Below the pieces are notes generated by a model, which saw only the letters and a program-made list of their open reading frames with translations, searched no databases and was not told the origin of the DNA. Made by a program: the position numbers and the translations under genes. A DNA stretch of 64,000 nucleotides from Alicycliphilus denitrificans_A (GTDB lineage Bacteria > Pseudomonadota > Gammaproteobacteria > Burkholderiales > Burkholderiaceae_C). The first letter of the stretch is position 1. Each line of letters starts with the position of its first letter. Below are positions 8,397-16,157 of this stretch, piece by piece. Where the stretch lies: positions 992,001-1,056,000 of the forward strand of contig NZ_CP126238.1 of NCBI RefSeq assembly GCF_044792555.1, given 5' to 3'.

Positions 8397-9332
8397 TCAG
8401 GCGTACTCGACCAGCGCCTTCTTCATCTTCTTCATCGCCGCCACCTCGATCTGGCGGATGCGCTCGGCGCTCACACCGTACTCGGCGGCCAGCTCGTGCA
8501 GCGTCATGCCGCCCGAGCCGTCGTCATTCACCTGCAGCCAGCGCTGCTCCACGATGCGGCGGCTGCGCGCGTCCAGCCCGTCGAGCGCCGCGGCAATGCC
8601 GTCGCTGGCCAGCGCATCGCGCTGGCGCGACTCGATCATGGCCGTGGGTTCGTGCGCCGTGTCGGCCAGGTAGGCAATGGGGCCGAAGGCCTGCTCGCCG
8701 TCATCCGATGGTGCAGGGTCCAGCAGCACGTCGCCGCCGGACAGGCGTGTCTCCATCTCGATGACCTCTTCGCGCTTGACGTTGAGCTGCTCGGCCACCA
8801 GGTCGATCTCCTGCTCGGACAGGGTCTCGCGGTGCGTGTCGGCATCCAGCGCATCGGCCTTGAAACCATGCTTCATGGAGCGCAGGTTGAAGAACAGCTT
8901 GCGCTGGGCCTTGGTGGTCGCCACCTTGACCATGCGCCAGTTCTTCAGGATGTACTCGTGGATCTCGGCCTTGATCCAGTGCATGGCGTAGCTCACCAGG
9001 CGCACGCCCTGGTCGGGATCGAAGCGGCGCACGGCCTTCATCAGGCCCACGTTGCCCTCCTGGATTAGGTCGCCATGCGGCAGGCCATAGCCCAGGTACT
9101 GGCGCGAGATGGATACCACCAAGCGCAGGTGCGACATGACCAAGCGGCCGGCTGACTCCAGGTCGCTGTCGTCCTTGAGTTGGTGCGCATAGCGCTGCTC
9201 CTCCTCCAGTGTGAGCAGGGGCAGGCGGTTGACGGCGGAGATATAGGCGTCCAGGTTGCCCAACGGCGGAACCAGGGCCCACGGATTCACGGGCGCCAGC
9301 GTCGTCACGGTAGATGCAGTCTGGAGTGCCAT
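8397..9332 (-). CDS. rpoH: Heat-shock sigma factor sigma-32
   Basis: RpoH directs RNA polymerase to heat-shock promoters. The 311-residue protein has region 2 (GDLIQEGNVGLMKAVRRFDPDQGVRLVSYAMHWIKAEI, about residues 88-125), the RpoH box QRKLFFNLR at 143-151 that separates this group from sigma-70, and a region 4 helix-turn-helix (TLHELAAEYGVSAERIRQIE near 277-296). I chose the ATG at 9332 because AAAGGA ends 8 bases upstream; an ATG at 9338 would have the same site only 2 bases away. A promoter overlapped by a CIRCE operator lies directly upstream, and a strong terminator follows. HrcA control of this gene is therefore likely, in addition to its usual control in heat shock. Confidence 0.96.
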   Translation of the reverse strand: MALQTASTVTTLAPVNPWALVPPLGNLDAYISAVNRLPLLTLEEEQRYAHQLKDDSDLESAGRLVMSHLRLVVSISRQYLGYGLPHGDLIQEGNVGLMKAVRRFDPDQGVRLVSYAMHWIKAEIHEYILKNWRMVKVATTKAQRKLFFNLRSMKHGFKADALDADTHRETLSEQEIDLVAEQLNVKREEVIEMETRLSGGDVLLDPAPSDDGEQAFGPIAYLADTAHEPTAMIESRQRDALASDGIAAALDGLDARSRRIVEQRWLQVNDDGSGGMTLHELAAEYGVSAERIRQIEVAAMKKMKKALVEYA

Positions 9333-9360
9333 ATCCATAGTCCTTTCTTGCATAAATCTC

Positions 9361-9390
9361 ATATTAGCACTCCATTGGAGCGAGTGCCAA
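9361..9390 (-). promoter_or_regulatory. rpoH promoter, sigma-70 type
   Basis: On the minus strand TTGGCA (9390-9385) and TAATAT (9366-9361) are separated by 18 bases and lie about 28 bases before the rpoH start codon, giving a short predicted leader. The whole promoter core coincides with the CIRCE inverted repeat. Confidence 0.65.
9364..9390. promoter_or_regulatory. CIRCE operator (HrcA binding site) on the rpoH promoter
   Basis: TTAGCACTC, a 9-base spacer, then GAGTGCCAA. The family consensus is TTAGCACTC-N9-GAGTGCTAA, so 17 of 18 conserved positions match and the spacer length is exact. It covers the -35 region and reaches into the -10 of the rpoH promoter, the expected geometry for repression by HrcA. 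No hrcA gene is in the window. Confidence 0.9.
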
Positions 9391-9564
9391 AACCAAAGTT
9401 CCCGTGGGCGAATACCCGCCGCCAGGCTGCAGCTAACATCCGGTAGCCACCGCTCAAAGACCGTTGCAACTGTCCACGAATGCTCGAAGATATTAAGAAA
9501 ACCCTCTGGGCCGCCGCCGACAGCCGTACCCACATTGAATCGCAATCACGCTCATGGACTGCCG

Positions 9565-9753
9565 TATCTGGTTCCTGCCGGGCAGTGCATTCAGGCTTAT
9601 GAGTCAGTTGTGATGCCGATGCATGTGCGCGCCAAGCACAACGAGCTTCGCGCCCAAACCCTCTCCACCCTCCGCGACACCCAGTTCCCCCGCCTGATCT
9701 TCGGCCAGCTGCGCCTGCCCGCAGCGGCCTCCTATGAAGTTGCCACGCCATGA
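9565..9753 (+). pseudogene. 3' remnant of a type I restriction specificity subunit (HsdS)
   Basis: The frame reads LVPAGQCIQAYESVV, then HNELRAQTLSTLRDTQFPRL and IFGQLRLPAA. This matches the conserved C-terminal tail of HsdS proteins (a central helix followed by TLxxLRDtLLPRLISGqLRLP). Only about 60 residues remain; both target recognition domains are missing and the upstream DNA has no homologous frame. Its TGA at 9751-9753 overlaps the ATG of the VF530 gene. With the Fic remnant and an HsdR-like start downstream, it suggests a collapsed type I restriction locus. The assignment rests on motif recognition only. Confidence 0.68.
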
Positions 9754-10022
9754 CCTCACCTCACCCACCCGCTGCACCCGCCCAGCCACGCAACCCCCTG
9801 CACGGCCTCACCCTGGAGGCCATCGTCACGGCGTTGGTGGCGCACTATGGCTGGCAGGAGCTGGGCAGGCGCATTCCTGTGCGTTGCTTCACCAGCGAGC
9901 CCAGCGTGTCGTCCAGCCTGAAGTTCCTGCGCAAGACGCCCTGGGCGCGCGAGAAGGTGGAGGGGCTGTACCTGTTCATGCTGCGGGACCAGCGGCGTGA
10001 CCAAATGCATCAAAATTCATAG
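9750..10022 (+). CDS. VF530 family (DUF2132) DNA-binding-like protein
   Basis: A 90-residue protein whose core (NPLHGLTLEAIVTALVAHYG, then RCFTSEPSVSSSLKFLRKTP and WAREKVEGLYL) closely matches the small VF530/DUF2132 family, known from structural genomics as a helical fold with suspected DNA binding. Its biological role is unknown. The ATG overlaps the stop of the HsdS remnant (ATGA). The last residues (MHQNS) and the TAG stop come from a truncated copy of the dispersed hairpin repeat, so the native C-terminus may have been replaced. It appears intact despite lying in a decayed region. Confidence 0.85.
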   Translation: MTSPHPPAAPAQPRNPLHGLTLEAIVTALVAHYGWQELGRRIPVRCFTSEPSVSSSLKFLRKTPWAREKVEGLYLFMLRDQRRDQMHQNS

Positions 10023-10035
10023 CTCATACCGCTGG
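10012..10035 (+). repeat. Truncated copy of the ATAGCT hairpin repeat
   Basis: CAAAATTCATAGCT followed by CATACCGCTGG matches the left half of the family; the right arm is lost. The TAG of ATAGCT is the stop codon of the VF530 gene. Confidence 0.5.
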
Positions 10036-10101
10036 ATTCCGGAGTGCGTGAACATGAAGGGGCCGCACCACATGGCCGCATCCCAATGTTTCTTTCACCC
10101 G

Positions 10102-10481
10102 ATGCGTACCACCGGCACCCCCATCACTTCCAACACGCTGGGCGAATCGGTCAAGGCGTTTGTGCCGCACCCCTTGCCGCCCAGCCAGCCGCCGCTGGCG
10201 CCCGAATCCTTTGCGGCGGCCAACCGCGCGGCGGAGACGGCGCTGGCCCAAGATGGACTATTACCGCCACCTCTCCCACATTCGCACGCAGGGCGATTGG
10301 GAAGGGGGGACTTCTTTCTGCTAGGCGTGGAGCGTGTGCGGCAAAAGCTGGGCACGAGCTTCCCGACCGCCAACGCTGCGGTGCAACTGCTGGCGGAGTT
10401 GGGCATCGTGACCGAGTTGACGGGCCAGAAGAAAACCGCAGCTACAGCTACCAGCGCTACATTGAGTTGATGAAGCTGTAG
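10102..10481 (+). pseudogene. Fic family protein remnant with internal deletion
   Basis: The first part (ATG at 10102) reads GESVKAFVPHPLPPSQPPLA, matching the N-terminal domain of Fic-DOC proteins. At about 10245 it switches frame to DYYRHLSHIRTQGDWEG, then in further frames FPTANAAVQLLAELGIVTEL, and finally NRSYSYQRYIELMKL ending at 10481, matching the C-terminal winged-helix tail of the same family. The catalytic HPFxxGNG core is gone and at least two frameshifts are needed to follow the rest. It is therefore a non-functional relic. Fic genes of this type often sit between hsdS and hsdR in type I restriction loci, which fits the neighbouring remnants. Confidence 0.72.
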
Positions 10482-10502
10482 CCGGAAAAGAGAGAGGGAG
10501 CC

Positions 10503-10580
10503 ATGACCGAAGAGCAACTCGAATGCGACAACCGGGGCGAACCGCTGGGCCTGAGAGCGTGCCCCATGAAAAGCCTTTGA
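10503..10580 (+). pseudogene. Possible HsdR start remnant
   Basis: A good ribosome site (GAGGGAG) precedes an ATG whose first residues, MTEEQLE, resemble the start of type I restriction endonuclease R subunits (MTEDQLEQE). The frame then diverges and stops at 10580. Seven residues are weak evidence; the call depends on the order hsdS, fic, hsdR seen around it. Confidence 0.35.
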
Positions 10581-10687
10581 ACAGGCTCTAAACTGCGGCG
10601 TTGCCAGCCGGGCGTGGGTGAGGAAGCAATCCCCAGGCATCGTCGCCCGGGCCTGGTACTGTTGCCCCATGCACCCAAGGAGACCCG

Positions 10688-11755
10688 ATGATCAGCTATG
10701 ACGTGACCGAATGTGGCCAGCCCCTGGTGCGCAATGAGCGCGCCACTCCCCAGCCCGTGGACGACCAAGTGCTGGTGCGCATCGAGGCGGCGGGCGTGTG
10801 CCACTCCGACCTGCACATCTGGCATGGCTCCTACGACCTGGGCCATGGCAAGAAGATGTCCATGGCCGATCGCGGCCTGAAGCTCCCCCTGACCATGGGC
10901 CACGAGATCGCCGGCGAGGTGGTCGCCGTGGGCGATGCCGCCAAGGGCGTGACCGTGGGCAAGCGCTACCTGGTCTTCCCCTGGCATGGCTGCGGCGAGT
11001 GCAGCGTGTGCCGGCGCGGCGACGAGAACCTGTGCCTGGCCGGCAGGTCCATGGGCGTATTCCAACCGGGCGGCTATGCCGACCATGTGCTGGTGTCCCA
11101 CGCGCGCTATCTGGTGGACATTGGCGACATGCCGCCCGTGCAGGCCGCGCCCTATGCCTGCTCCGGCCTGACCACCTACAGCGCCCTGAAGAAGATACCC
11201 GCCCAGGTGCTCAGGGATGAAAGGCTGGTCATCTTCGGCGCCGGCGGCCTGGGCCTGATGGCCGTGCTGCTGGCCCGGGCCATGGGCAGCGCCGGTGTCA
11301 TCGTCATCGAGCCCGACCCAGCCAAGCATGCCGCCGCGCTGCAGGCCGGTGCCCAGGCCGTGTTCAGCCCCGCGCAGGACGGTTGCATGGCCCAGGTGCG
11401 CCAGGCCGCCGGTGGCGCGGTGTGGGCCATCATCGACTGCGTGGGCTCCAGCCAGACCGTGCAGGCCGGCATCGACCTGCTGACCAAGGGCGGGCAGCTG
11501 GTGCAGATCGGCCTGTTCGGCGGCCATGTGGACCTGCCCACGCCCTCCATGGCCCTGCGCGCCATCACCTACCAGGGCACCTACGTGGGCAGCCTGCGCG
11601 AGCTGCAGGAGTTGATGCGGTTGGTCAAGGAGAAAAACCTGCCGCCCGTGCCCAGCACCTGCATGCATTTCAGCCAGGCCTTCACGGCCCTGCTGGCGCT
11701 GGAAGAGGGCAAGGCCGTGGGGCGGCAGATTTTGACGCCGCAGGGCGCGGGCTGA
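10688..11755 (+). CDS. Zinc-dependent alcohol dehydrogenase
   Basis: A 355-residue medium-chain dehydrogenase that should oxidise an alcohol with NAD(P). Catalytic zinc ligands are visible as C38 (GVCHSD), H72/E73 (MGHEIAGE) and a later cysteine in CVGSSQ. The structural zinc lobe is complete with C102, C105, C108 and C116 (CGECSVCRRGDENLC). The nucleotide fold has GAGGLGLMAV near residue 188. AAGGAG sits 7 bases before the ATG. The gene is alone, after the decayed restriction locus, and no pathway partner is adjacent, so the substrate cannot be told. Confidence 0.88.
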   Translation: MISYDVTECGQPLVRNERATPQPVDDQVLVRIEAAGVCHSDLHIWHGSYDLGHGKKMSMADRGLKLPLTMGHEIAGEVVAVGDAAKGVTVGKRYLVFPWHGCGECSVCRRGDENLCLAGRSMGVFQPGGYADHVLVSHARYLVDIGDMPPVQAAPYACSGLTTYSALKKIPAQVLRDERLVIFGAGGLGLMAVLLARAMGSAGVIVIEPDPAKHAAALQAGAQAVFSPAQDGCMAQVRQAAGGAVWAIIDCVGSSQTVQAGIDLLTKGGQLVQIGLFGGHVDLPTPSMALRAITYQGTYVGSLRELQELMRLVKEKNLPPVPSTCMHFSQAFTALLALEEGKAVGRQILTPQGAG

Positions 11756-11805
11756 AGTCTTTTGCGTCGTGGCCAGTACCAGCCTGACTCTGCCAGACTC
11801 GCGCC

Positions 11806-12135
11806 ATGCACAGCACCGCAACCCCCCTGATCGCCGTTGTGACCACCACCGTCGCCAGCGCGGCCGACGCGAAGCAGCTGGCCGCCGGCGCCGTGCAGGC
11901 GCGCCTGGCCGCCTGCGTGCAGGTGGAGGCCATCAGCTCGCACTATGTCTGGCAGGGCGCGCAGCATGAGGACGAGGAATGGCGCCTGGTCTGCAAGACG
12001 CTGCCCGCCGCCGTGCCCGCACTGCGCGCCTGGCTGCGCGCGCAGCACCCCTATGAGGTGCCGCAGCTGCTCACCCACCAGGTCGAGGCCGAGGCCGACT
12101 ATGCGCAGTGGGTGGGGCAGCAGGTGGATAGGTGA
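11806..12135 (+). CDS. cutA: Divalent cation tolerance protein CutA
   Basis: A 109-residue trimeric ferredoxin-fold protein of the CutA1 family, linked to copper and other divalent metal tolerance although its molecular role is unclear. Characteristic blocks are VVTTTVASAADAKQLA at the N-terminus, ARLAACVQVEAISSHYVWQG in the middle and LRAQHPYEVPQLLTH near residue 85. It is convergent with ftsY, with a hairpin between them. Length and motifs are normal. Confidence 0.93.
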   Translation: MHSTATPLIAVVTTTVASAADAKQLAAGAVQARLAACVQVEAISSHYVWQGAQHEDEEWRLVCKTLPAAVPALRAWLRAQHPYEVPQLLTHQVEAEADYAQWVGQQVDR

Positions 12136-12150
12136 TGCAGCACCCCTGGG

Positions 12151-12168
12151 CCCCGGCTTTCGCCGGGG
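12151..12168. terminator. Hairpin between convergent cutA and ftsY
   Basis: CCCCGGC pairs perfectly with GCCGGGG around a TTTC loop, 15 bases after the cutA stop. A T run (TGATGTTTTT) follows at a distance on the plus strand. Termination for cutA is plausible. Confidence 0.5.
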
Positions 12169-12208
12169 TGACGGTGATGTTTTTGGGGGGCAACTGGGCT
12201 AACACCCC

Positions 12209-13324
12209 TCAAGCCAGCAGCGCCTGCGCGAATTCGCGCGCGTTGAAGGTTTCCAGGTCTTCCATCTTCTCGCCCACGCCGATGAAGTAGACCGGCACGG
12301 GCCGGTCCTGGGCGATGGCCGCCAGCACGCCGCCCTTGGCCGTGCCGTCTAATTTTGTGACGATCAGGCCGGTGAGCTGCAGCGCGTCGTCGAAGGCGCG
12401 CACCTGGGTCAGGGCGTTCTGGCCGGTGTTACCGTCGATGACCAGCAGCACCTCGTGCGGGGCGCCGGCGTCGGCCTTGGTGACCACGCGGCGGATCTTC
12501 TTCAGCTCCTCCATCAGGTGCAGCTGGGTGGGCAGGCGCCCGGCCGTGTCCACCAGCACCACGTCCTTGCCGCGCGCGCGGCCGGCGGTGACGGCGTCAA
12601 AGCTCACGGCGGCCGGATCGCCACCCTCCTGGCTCACGATCTCCACCAGGTTGCGCGTGGCCCAGACGCCCAGCTGCTCGCGCGCCGCGGCGCGGAAGGT
12701 GTCGGCCGCGGCCAGCAGCACGCTCTCGCCGTGATCAGCCAGGTGCCGGGTGAGCTTGCCGATGGAGGTGGTCTTGCCCGCGCCGTTCACGCCCGCCACC
12801 ATGATCACGGTGGGGGTGTGCTCGCCGATCACCAGGGGCTTTTCCAGCGGGCGCAGCAGGTCGGCCAGGGCGTCGGCCAGCAGGGCCTTGACGGCGGCGG
12901 GCTCTGTCGCCTTGGCCTCCTTTACGCGGCGTTTCAGGTCATCGAGCAGGTGCTGCGTGGCCTTCACGCCGGTGTCGGCCATCAGCAGCGCGTCCTCCAG
13001 CTCCTCGTACAGCGCGTCGTTGATCTGCGTGCCGGTGAAGACGGTGGCGATGGAGCTGCCGGTCTTGCGCAGGCCGGATTTCAGGCGCTCCATCCAGCCC
13101 TGGCGCTGGCCCTCGGGCTTTGGCGTTGGCTCGGGCACGGCGGGCGGGGCCTGGTCTGCCGCGGGTTCGGCCTGCGCCATGGCTGCGGCGGGCTCGTCCG
13201 CGCCGCCCAGGGACTTGCGCAGCCAGCCAAAGGCGCCGCCGCTGGCGGGTGCCTCGGCCTGCGGCGCCGGCGCGCTGGCGGGTTCGGCGGGGGAGGGGGA
13301 TTTTTTCTTGAAAAAACTGAACAT
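12209..13324 (-). CDS. ftsY: Signal recognition particle receptor FtsY
   Basis: FtsY is the membrane-associated GTPase that receives ribosome-SRP complexes and hands them to the translocon. The 371-residue protein has an alanine/proline-rich acidic A domain (residues 1-75) starting with MFSFFKKK, then the NG domain with the P-loop GVNGAGKTTSIGKL near 175-188, DTAGRLPTQ near 257, and the guanine-specifying TKLDGTAKGG near 320. It is divergent from the M16 peptidase genes with 29 bases between starts, so both promoters are tightly packed. Confidence 0.96.
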   Translation of the reverse strand: MFSFFKKKSPSPAEPASAPAPQAEAPASGGAFGWLRKSLGGADEPAAAMAQAEPAADQAPPAVPEPTPKPEGQRQGWMERLKSGLRKTGSSIATVFTGTQINDALYEELEDALLMADTGVKATQHLLDDLKRRVKEAKATEPAAVKALLADALADLLRPLEKPLVIGEHTPTVIMVAGVNGAGKTTSIGKLTRHLADHGESVLLAAADTFRAAAREQLGVWATRNLVEIVSQEGGDPAAVSFDAVTAGRARGKDVVLVDTAGRLPTQLHLMEELKKIRRVVTKADAGAPHEVLLVIDGNTGQNALTQVRAFDDALQLTGLIVTKLDGTAKGGVLAAIAQDRPVPVYFIGVGEKMEDLETFNAREFAQALLA

Positions 13325-13353
13325 TGCTAGGTTCTTAGAATCGCAGCCATTCT

Positions 13354-14784
13354 ATGAAACGCGCTATCACCCTTTTGGGCCTGCTGGCCTGCCTGCATGC
13401 GGGGGCGCAGACCGCACCGGCTTCCTCCACCCTTGCGCCGCTGGCCACCACGGCGACGGGGGCGCAGCAGTTCACCCTCAGAAACGGCATGCAGCTCATC
13501 GTGCAGCCCGACCGGCGCGCGCCCACGGCGGTGCACATGGTCTGGCTGCGCGTGGGCTCCATGGATGAGGTCGATGGCCGCTCGGGCGTGGCCCATGTGC
13601 TGGAGCACATGATGTTCAAGGGCACGAAGAAGCTGCCGCCGGGCGAATTCTCGCGCCGCGTGGCGGCCCTGGGCGGGCAGGAGAACGCCTTCACCAGCCG
13701 CGACTACACGGGCTATTACCAGCAGATTCCAGCCAGCCGGCTCGCCGACGTGATGCGGCTCGAAGCCGACCGCTTCGCCCACAACCAGTGGCCCGATGCC
13801 GAGTTCGGCAAGGAGATCGAGGTGGTCAAGGAAGAGCGCCGCATGCGCACCGAAGACCAGCCGCGCGCCGCGCTCATCGAGCAGCTGTATGCCACCACCT
13901 TCATCGCCTCGCCCTACCGCCGCCCGGTGGTGGGCTGGATGAGCGACCTGGACTCGATGACCCCGGCCGATGTGCGCCAGTTCCACCGCCAGTGGTATGC
14001 GCCGGGCAACGCCGCGGTGGTCGTGGCCGGCGACGTGGATCCGGCCCAGGTGCTGGCCCTGGCGCAGAAGACCTATGGCGCTATTTCCCCGCGCGCCCTG
14101 CCAGCGCGCAAGCCGCGCACCGAACCCGTGCAGCAGGGCCTGCGCCGCATCGATTTCAAGGCGCCGGCCGAGCAGGCCTATGTGGCCCTGGCGTTTCGCG
14201 TACCTGGCATCGCGCGCATCGAGGACATGCAGGACAGCGACCGCGACGGCCTGGCCCTACTGGTGTTGTCGGCCGTGCTCAGCGGCTATGACGGCGCACG
14301 CCTGGAGCGCGCGCTGACCCAGGGCGCCGAGCGTGTGGCCGACAGCGCCGACAGCCATGCCTCGGTCGTGGGGCGCGGGCCGGCGCTGTTCCTGCTCACG
14401 GGCGTGCCCGCCGCGGGCAAGACGGCGCAACAGGTCGAGGACGCGCTGCGCGCCGAAGTGGCCCGCGTGGCGCGGGACGGCGTGAGCGAGGCGGAACTGT
14501 CGCGCGTGAAGACGCAGTGGGCGGCCTCCACCATCTACGCGCGCGACTCGCTCTACAGCCAAGCCAGCGATCTGGGCAGCAACTGGGTGCAGGGCCTGCC
14601 GCTGGATGCGGACGAGCGCCTGCTGAAACTGCTGCGCGCCGTGACGCCCGAGCAGGTGCAAGCGGTGGCCGCACGCTACTTTGGCGACGACCAGCTCACC
14701 GTGGCCACGCTTGTGCCCCAGCCGCTCGCGGCCGGTGCCAAGCGCGCCGCACCCGCGCCCGCTGCTGGCGAGCGCATGCATTGA
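13354..14784 (+). CDS. M16 family zinc metallopeptidase, catalytic member
   Basis: A 476-residue exported M16B peptidase with a signal peptide ending near residue 19 (HAGAQ). The inverted zinc motif HVLEH is at residues 81-85, with the third ligand in EIEVVKEERRMR about 75 residues later, so the active site looks intact. The C-terminal M16_C domain follows. It is the first of two adjacent M16 genes, the second lacking the zinc motif; such catalytic/non-catalytic pairs are common in proteobacteria and probably act as a heterodimer in the periplasm. The substrate is unknown. Confidence 0.92.
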   Translation: MKRAITLLGLLACLHAGAQTAPASSTLAPLATTATGAQQFTLRNGMQLIVQPDRRAPTAVHMVWLRVGSMDEVDGRSGVAHVLEHMMFKGTKKLPPGEFSRRVAALGGQENAFTSRDYTGYYQQIPASRLADVMRLEADRFAHNQWPDAEFGKEIEVVKEERRMRTEDQPRAALIEQLYATTFIASPYRRPVVGWMSDLDSMTPADVRQFHRQWYAPGNAAVVVAGDVDPAQVLALAQKTYGAISPRALPARKPRTEPVQQGLRRIDFKAPAEQAYVALAFRVPGIARIEDMQDSDRDGLALLVLSAVLSGYDGARLERALTQGAERVADSADSHASVVGRGPALFLLTGVPAAGKTAQQVEDALRAEVARVARDGVSEAELSRVKTQWAASTIYARDSLYSQASDLGSNWVQGLPLDADERLLKLLRAVTPEQVQAVAARYFGDDQLTVATLVPQPLAAGAKRAAPAPAAGERMH

Positions 14785-14789
14785 GCCCA

Positions 14790-16157
14790 ATGACTCCCAT
14801 GAACAAAAATATAAAAAACATAGCTGTTCGCGCTTTACTGATAAGCGCTGGAGCCATTTTTTGTATGCAAAACGCATGGGCGCTGCTGCCCATACAGCAC
14901 TGGACCGAGGCCAGCGGCGCGCGCGTCTGGCTGGTGCACAGCCCGGCGATTCCGATGGTGGATGTGCAGGTGGACTTCGACGCCGGCTCGCGCCGCGACC
15001 CGGCACCGCAGGCGGGCCTGGCCGCGGCCGCGGCGCTCATGAGCTCCAAGGGCGTGACGGCCGCCGGCGCCGGGGAGAGTGCGCTCGATGAAAACGACCT
15101 GGGCGAGGCCTGGGCCGACCTGGGCGCGAGCTTTGGCGCCCAGGCCGGGCGCGACAGCTTCCAGTACGCCCTGCGCTCGCTCACCGAGCCCGACTTGCTG
15201 GAGCGCGCCGCCCAGCTGGCCGCGCGCCAGATCGCCCAGCCCAGCTTCCCTGCGCCGGTGTGGGCCAGTGAGCGCGCGCGCTGGAGCGCGGCCATCAAGG
15301 AGTCCTACACCCGCCCCGGCCCGGTGGCGAGCAAGGCCTTTGGTAGCGCCGTCTACGGCAGCCACCCCTATGGCCAAAAGCCCGATGAGCAGACGCTGGA
15401 GCGCATCGCGGTGGCCGACCTGCAGGCCTTCCACCAGCGCGCCGTGGCCGCCTGCCGCGCGCGCGTGAGCATCGTCGGCGCACTGGACCGCGCCCAGGCC
15501 CAGACCCTGGTGCGCCAGCTGCTGGCCAGGCTGCCTGAGCGCAGCGGCGCCGACTGCGCCCCCCTGCCCGCCGTGCCCGACCCACAGCCGCTGCAACAGT
15601 CCGTGCAGCAGGCCATCCCCTTTGCCGCCGCGCAGGCCCAGGTGCTGATCGGCCAGCTGGGCATAGCCCGGCGCGACCCCGACTTTCTGGCGCTGCTGGT
15701 GGGCAACCACATCCTGGGTGGCGGCGGCTTCACCTCGCGCCTGACGCAGGAGGTGCGCGAAAAGCGCGGCCTGAGCTACAGCGTGTACAGCGACTTCTCG
15801 CCCGGGCTGAACCGGGGCGCCTTCGTCGTCGGCTTGCAGACCCGCCCGGACCAGGCGGCGCAGGCCGTGCAGGTGGCGCATGACACGCTGGCGCAGTTCG
15901 TCGCGCAAGGCCCCACCGAGGCCGAGCTGCGGGCCGCCAAGGACAACCTCATCGGCGGCTTTGCGCTGCGCATCGACAGCAACCGCAAGCTGCTGGCCAA
16001 CGTGGCCAACATCGCCTGGAACGAGCTGCCACTGGACTACCTTGAGCACTGGACCGAACGCGTCAACGCCCTGACCCTGGCCGAGGTGCGCGCCGCCATG
16101 CAGCGCCACCTGCAGCCCGAGCGCATGGCCACCGTGGTCGTCGGGGGCCAGCCTTGA
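14790..16157 (+). CDS. M16 family peptidase homologue lacking the zinc site
   Basis: A 455-residue partner of the preceding peptidase. The position of HxxEH is occupied by QAGLAAAAALMSSKG, so no zinc site is possible, while the C-terminal arginine/tyrosine region typical of the non-catalytic subunit is kept (GGGGFTSRLTQEVREKRGLS, then YSVYSDF). The start at 14790 (MTPMNKN) or 14799 (MNKN) lies 5 or 14 bases after the upstream stop. The leader after MNKN is largely encoded by a copy of the dispersed hairpin repeat (14815-14862), giving the peptide IAVRALLISAGAIFC. Confidence 0.9.
   Translation: MTPMNKNIKNIAVRALLISAGAIFCMQNAWALLPIQHWTEASGARVWLVHSPAIPMVDVQVDFDAGSRRDPAPQAGLAAAAALMSSKGVTAAGAGESALDENDLGEAWADLGASFGAQAGRDSFQYALRSLTEPDLLERAAQLAARQIAQPSFPAPVWASERARWSAAIKESYTRPGPVASKAFGSAVYGSHPYGQKPDEQTLERIAVADLQAFHQRAVAACRARVSIVGALDRAQAQTLVRQLLARLPERSGADCAPLPAVPDPQPLQQSVQQAIPFAAAQAQVLIGQLGIARRDPDFLALLVGNHILGGGGFTSRLTQEVREKRGLSYSVYSDFSPGLNRGAFVVGLQTRPDQAAQAVQVAHDTLAQFVAQGPTEAELRAAKDNLIGGFALRIDSNRKLLANVANIAWNELPLDYLEHWTERVNALTLAEVRAAMQRHLQPERMATVVVGGQP
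14815..14862 (+). repeat. Dispersed ATAGCT hairpin repeat, translated as a signal peptide
   Basis: One of the best copies: ATAGCT at 14820, CGCGCT, a short loop, then AAGCGCTGGAGCCATTTTTT. GCGCTT and AAGCGC form the stem. It lies wholly inside the start of the second M16 gene. Confidence 0.85.
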
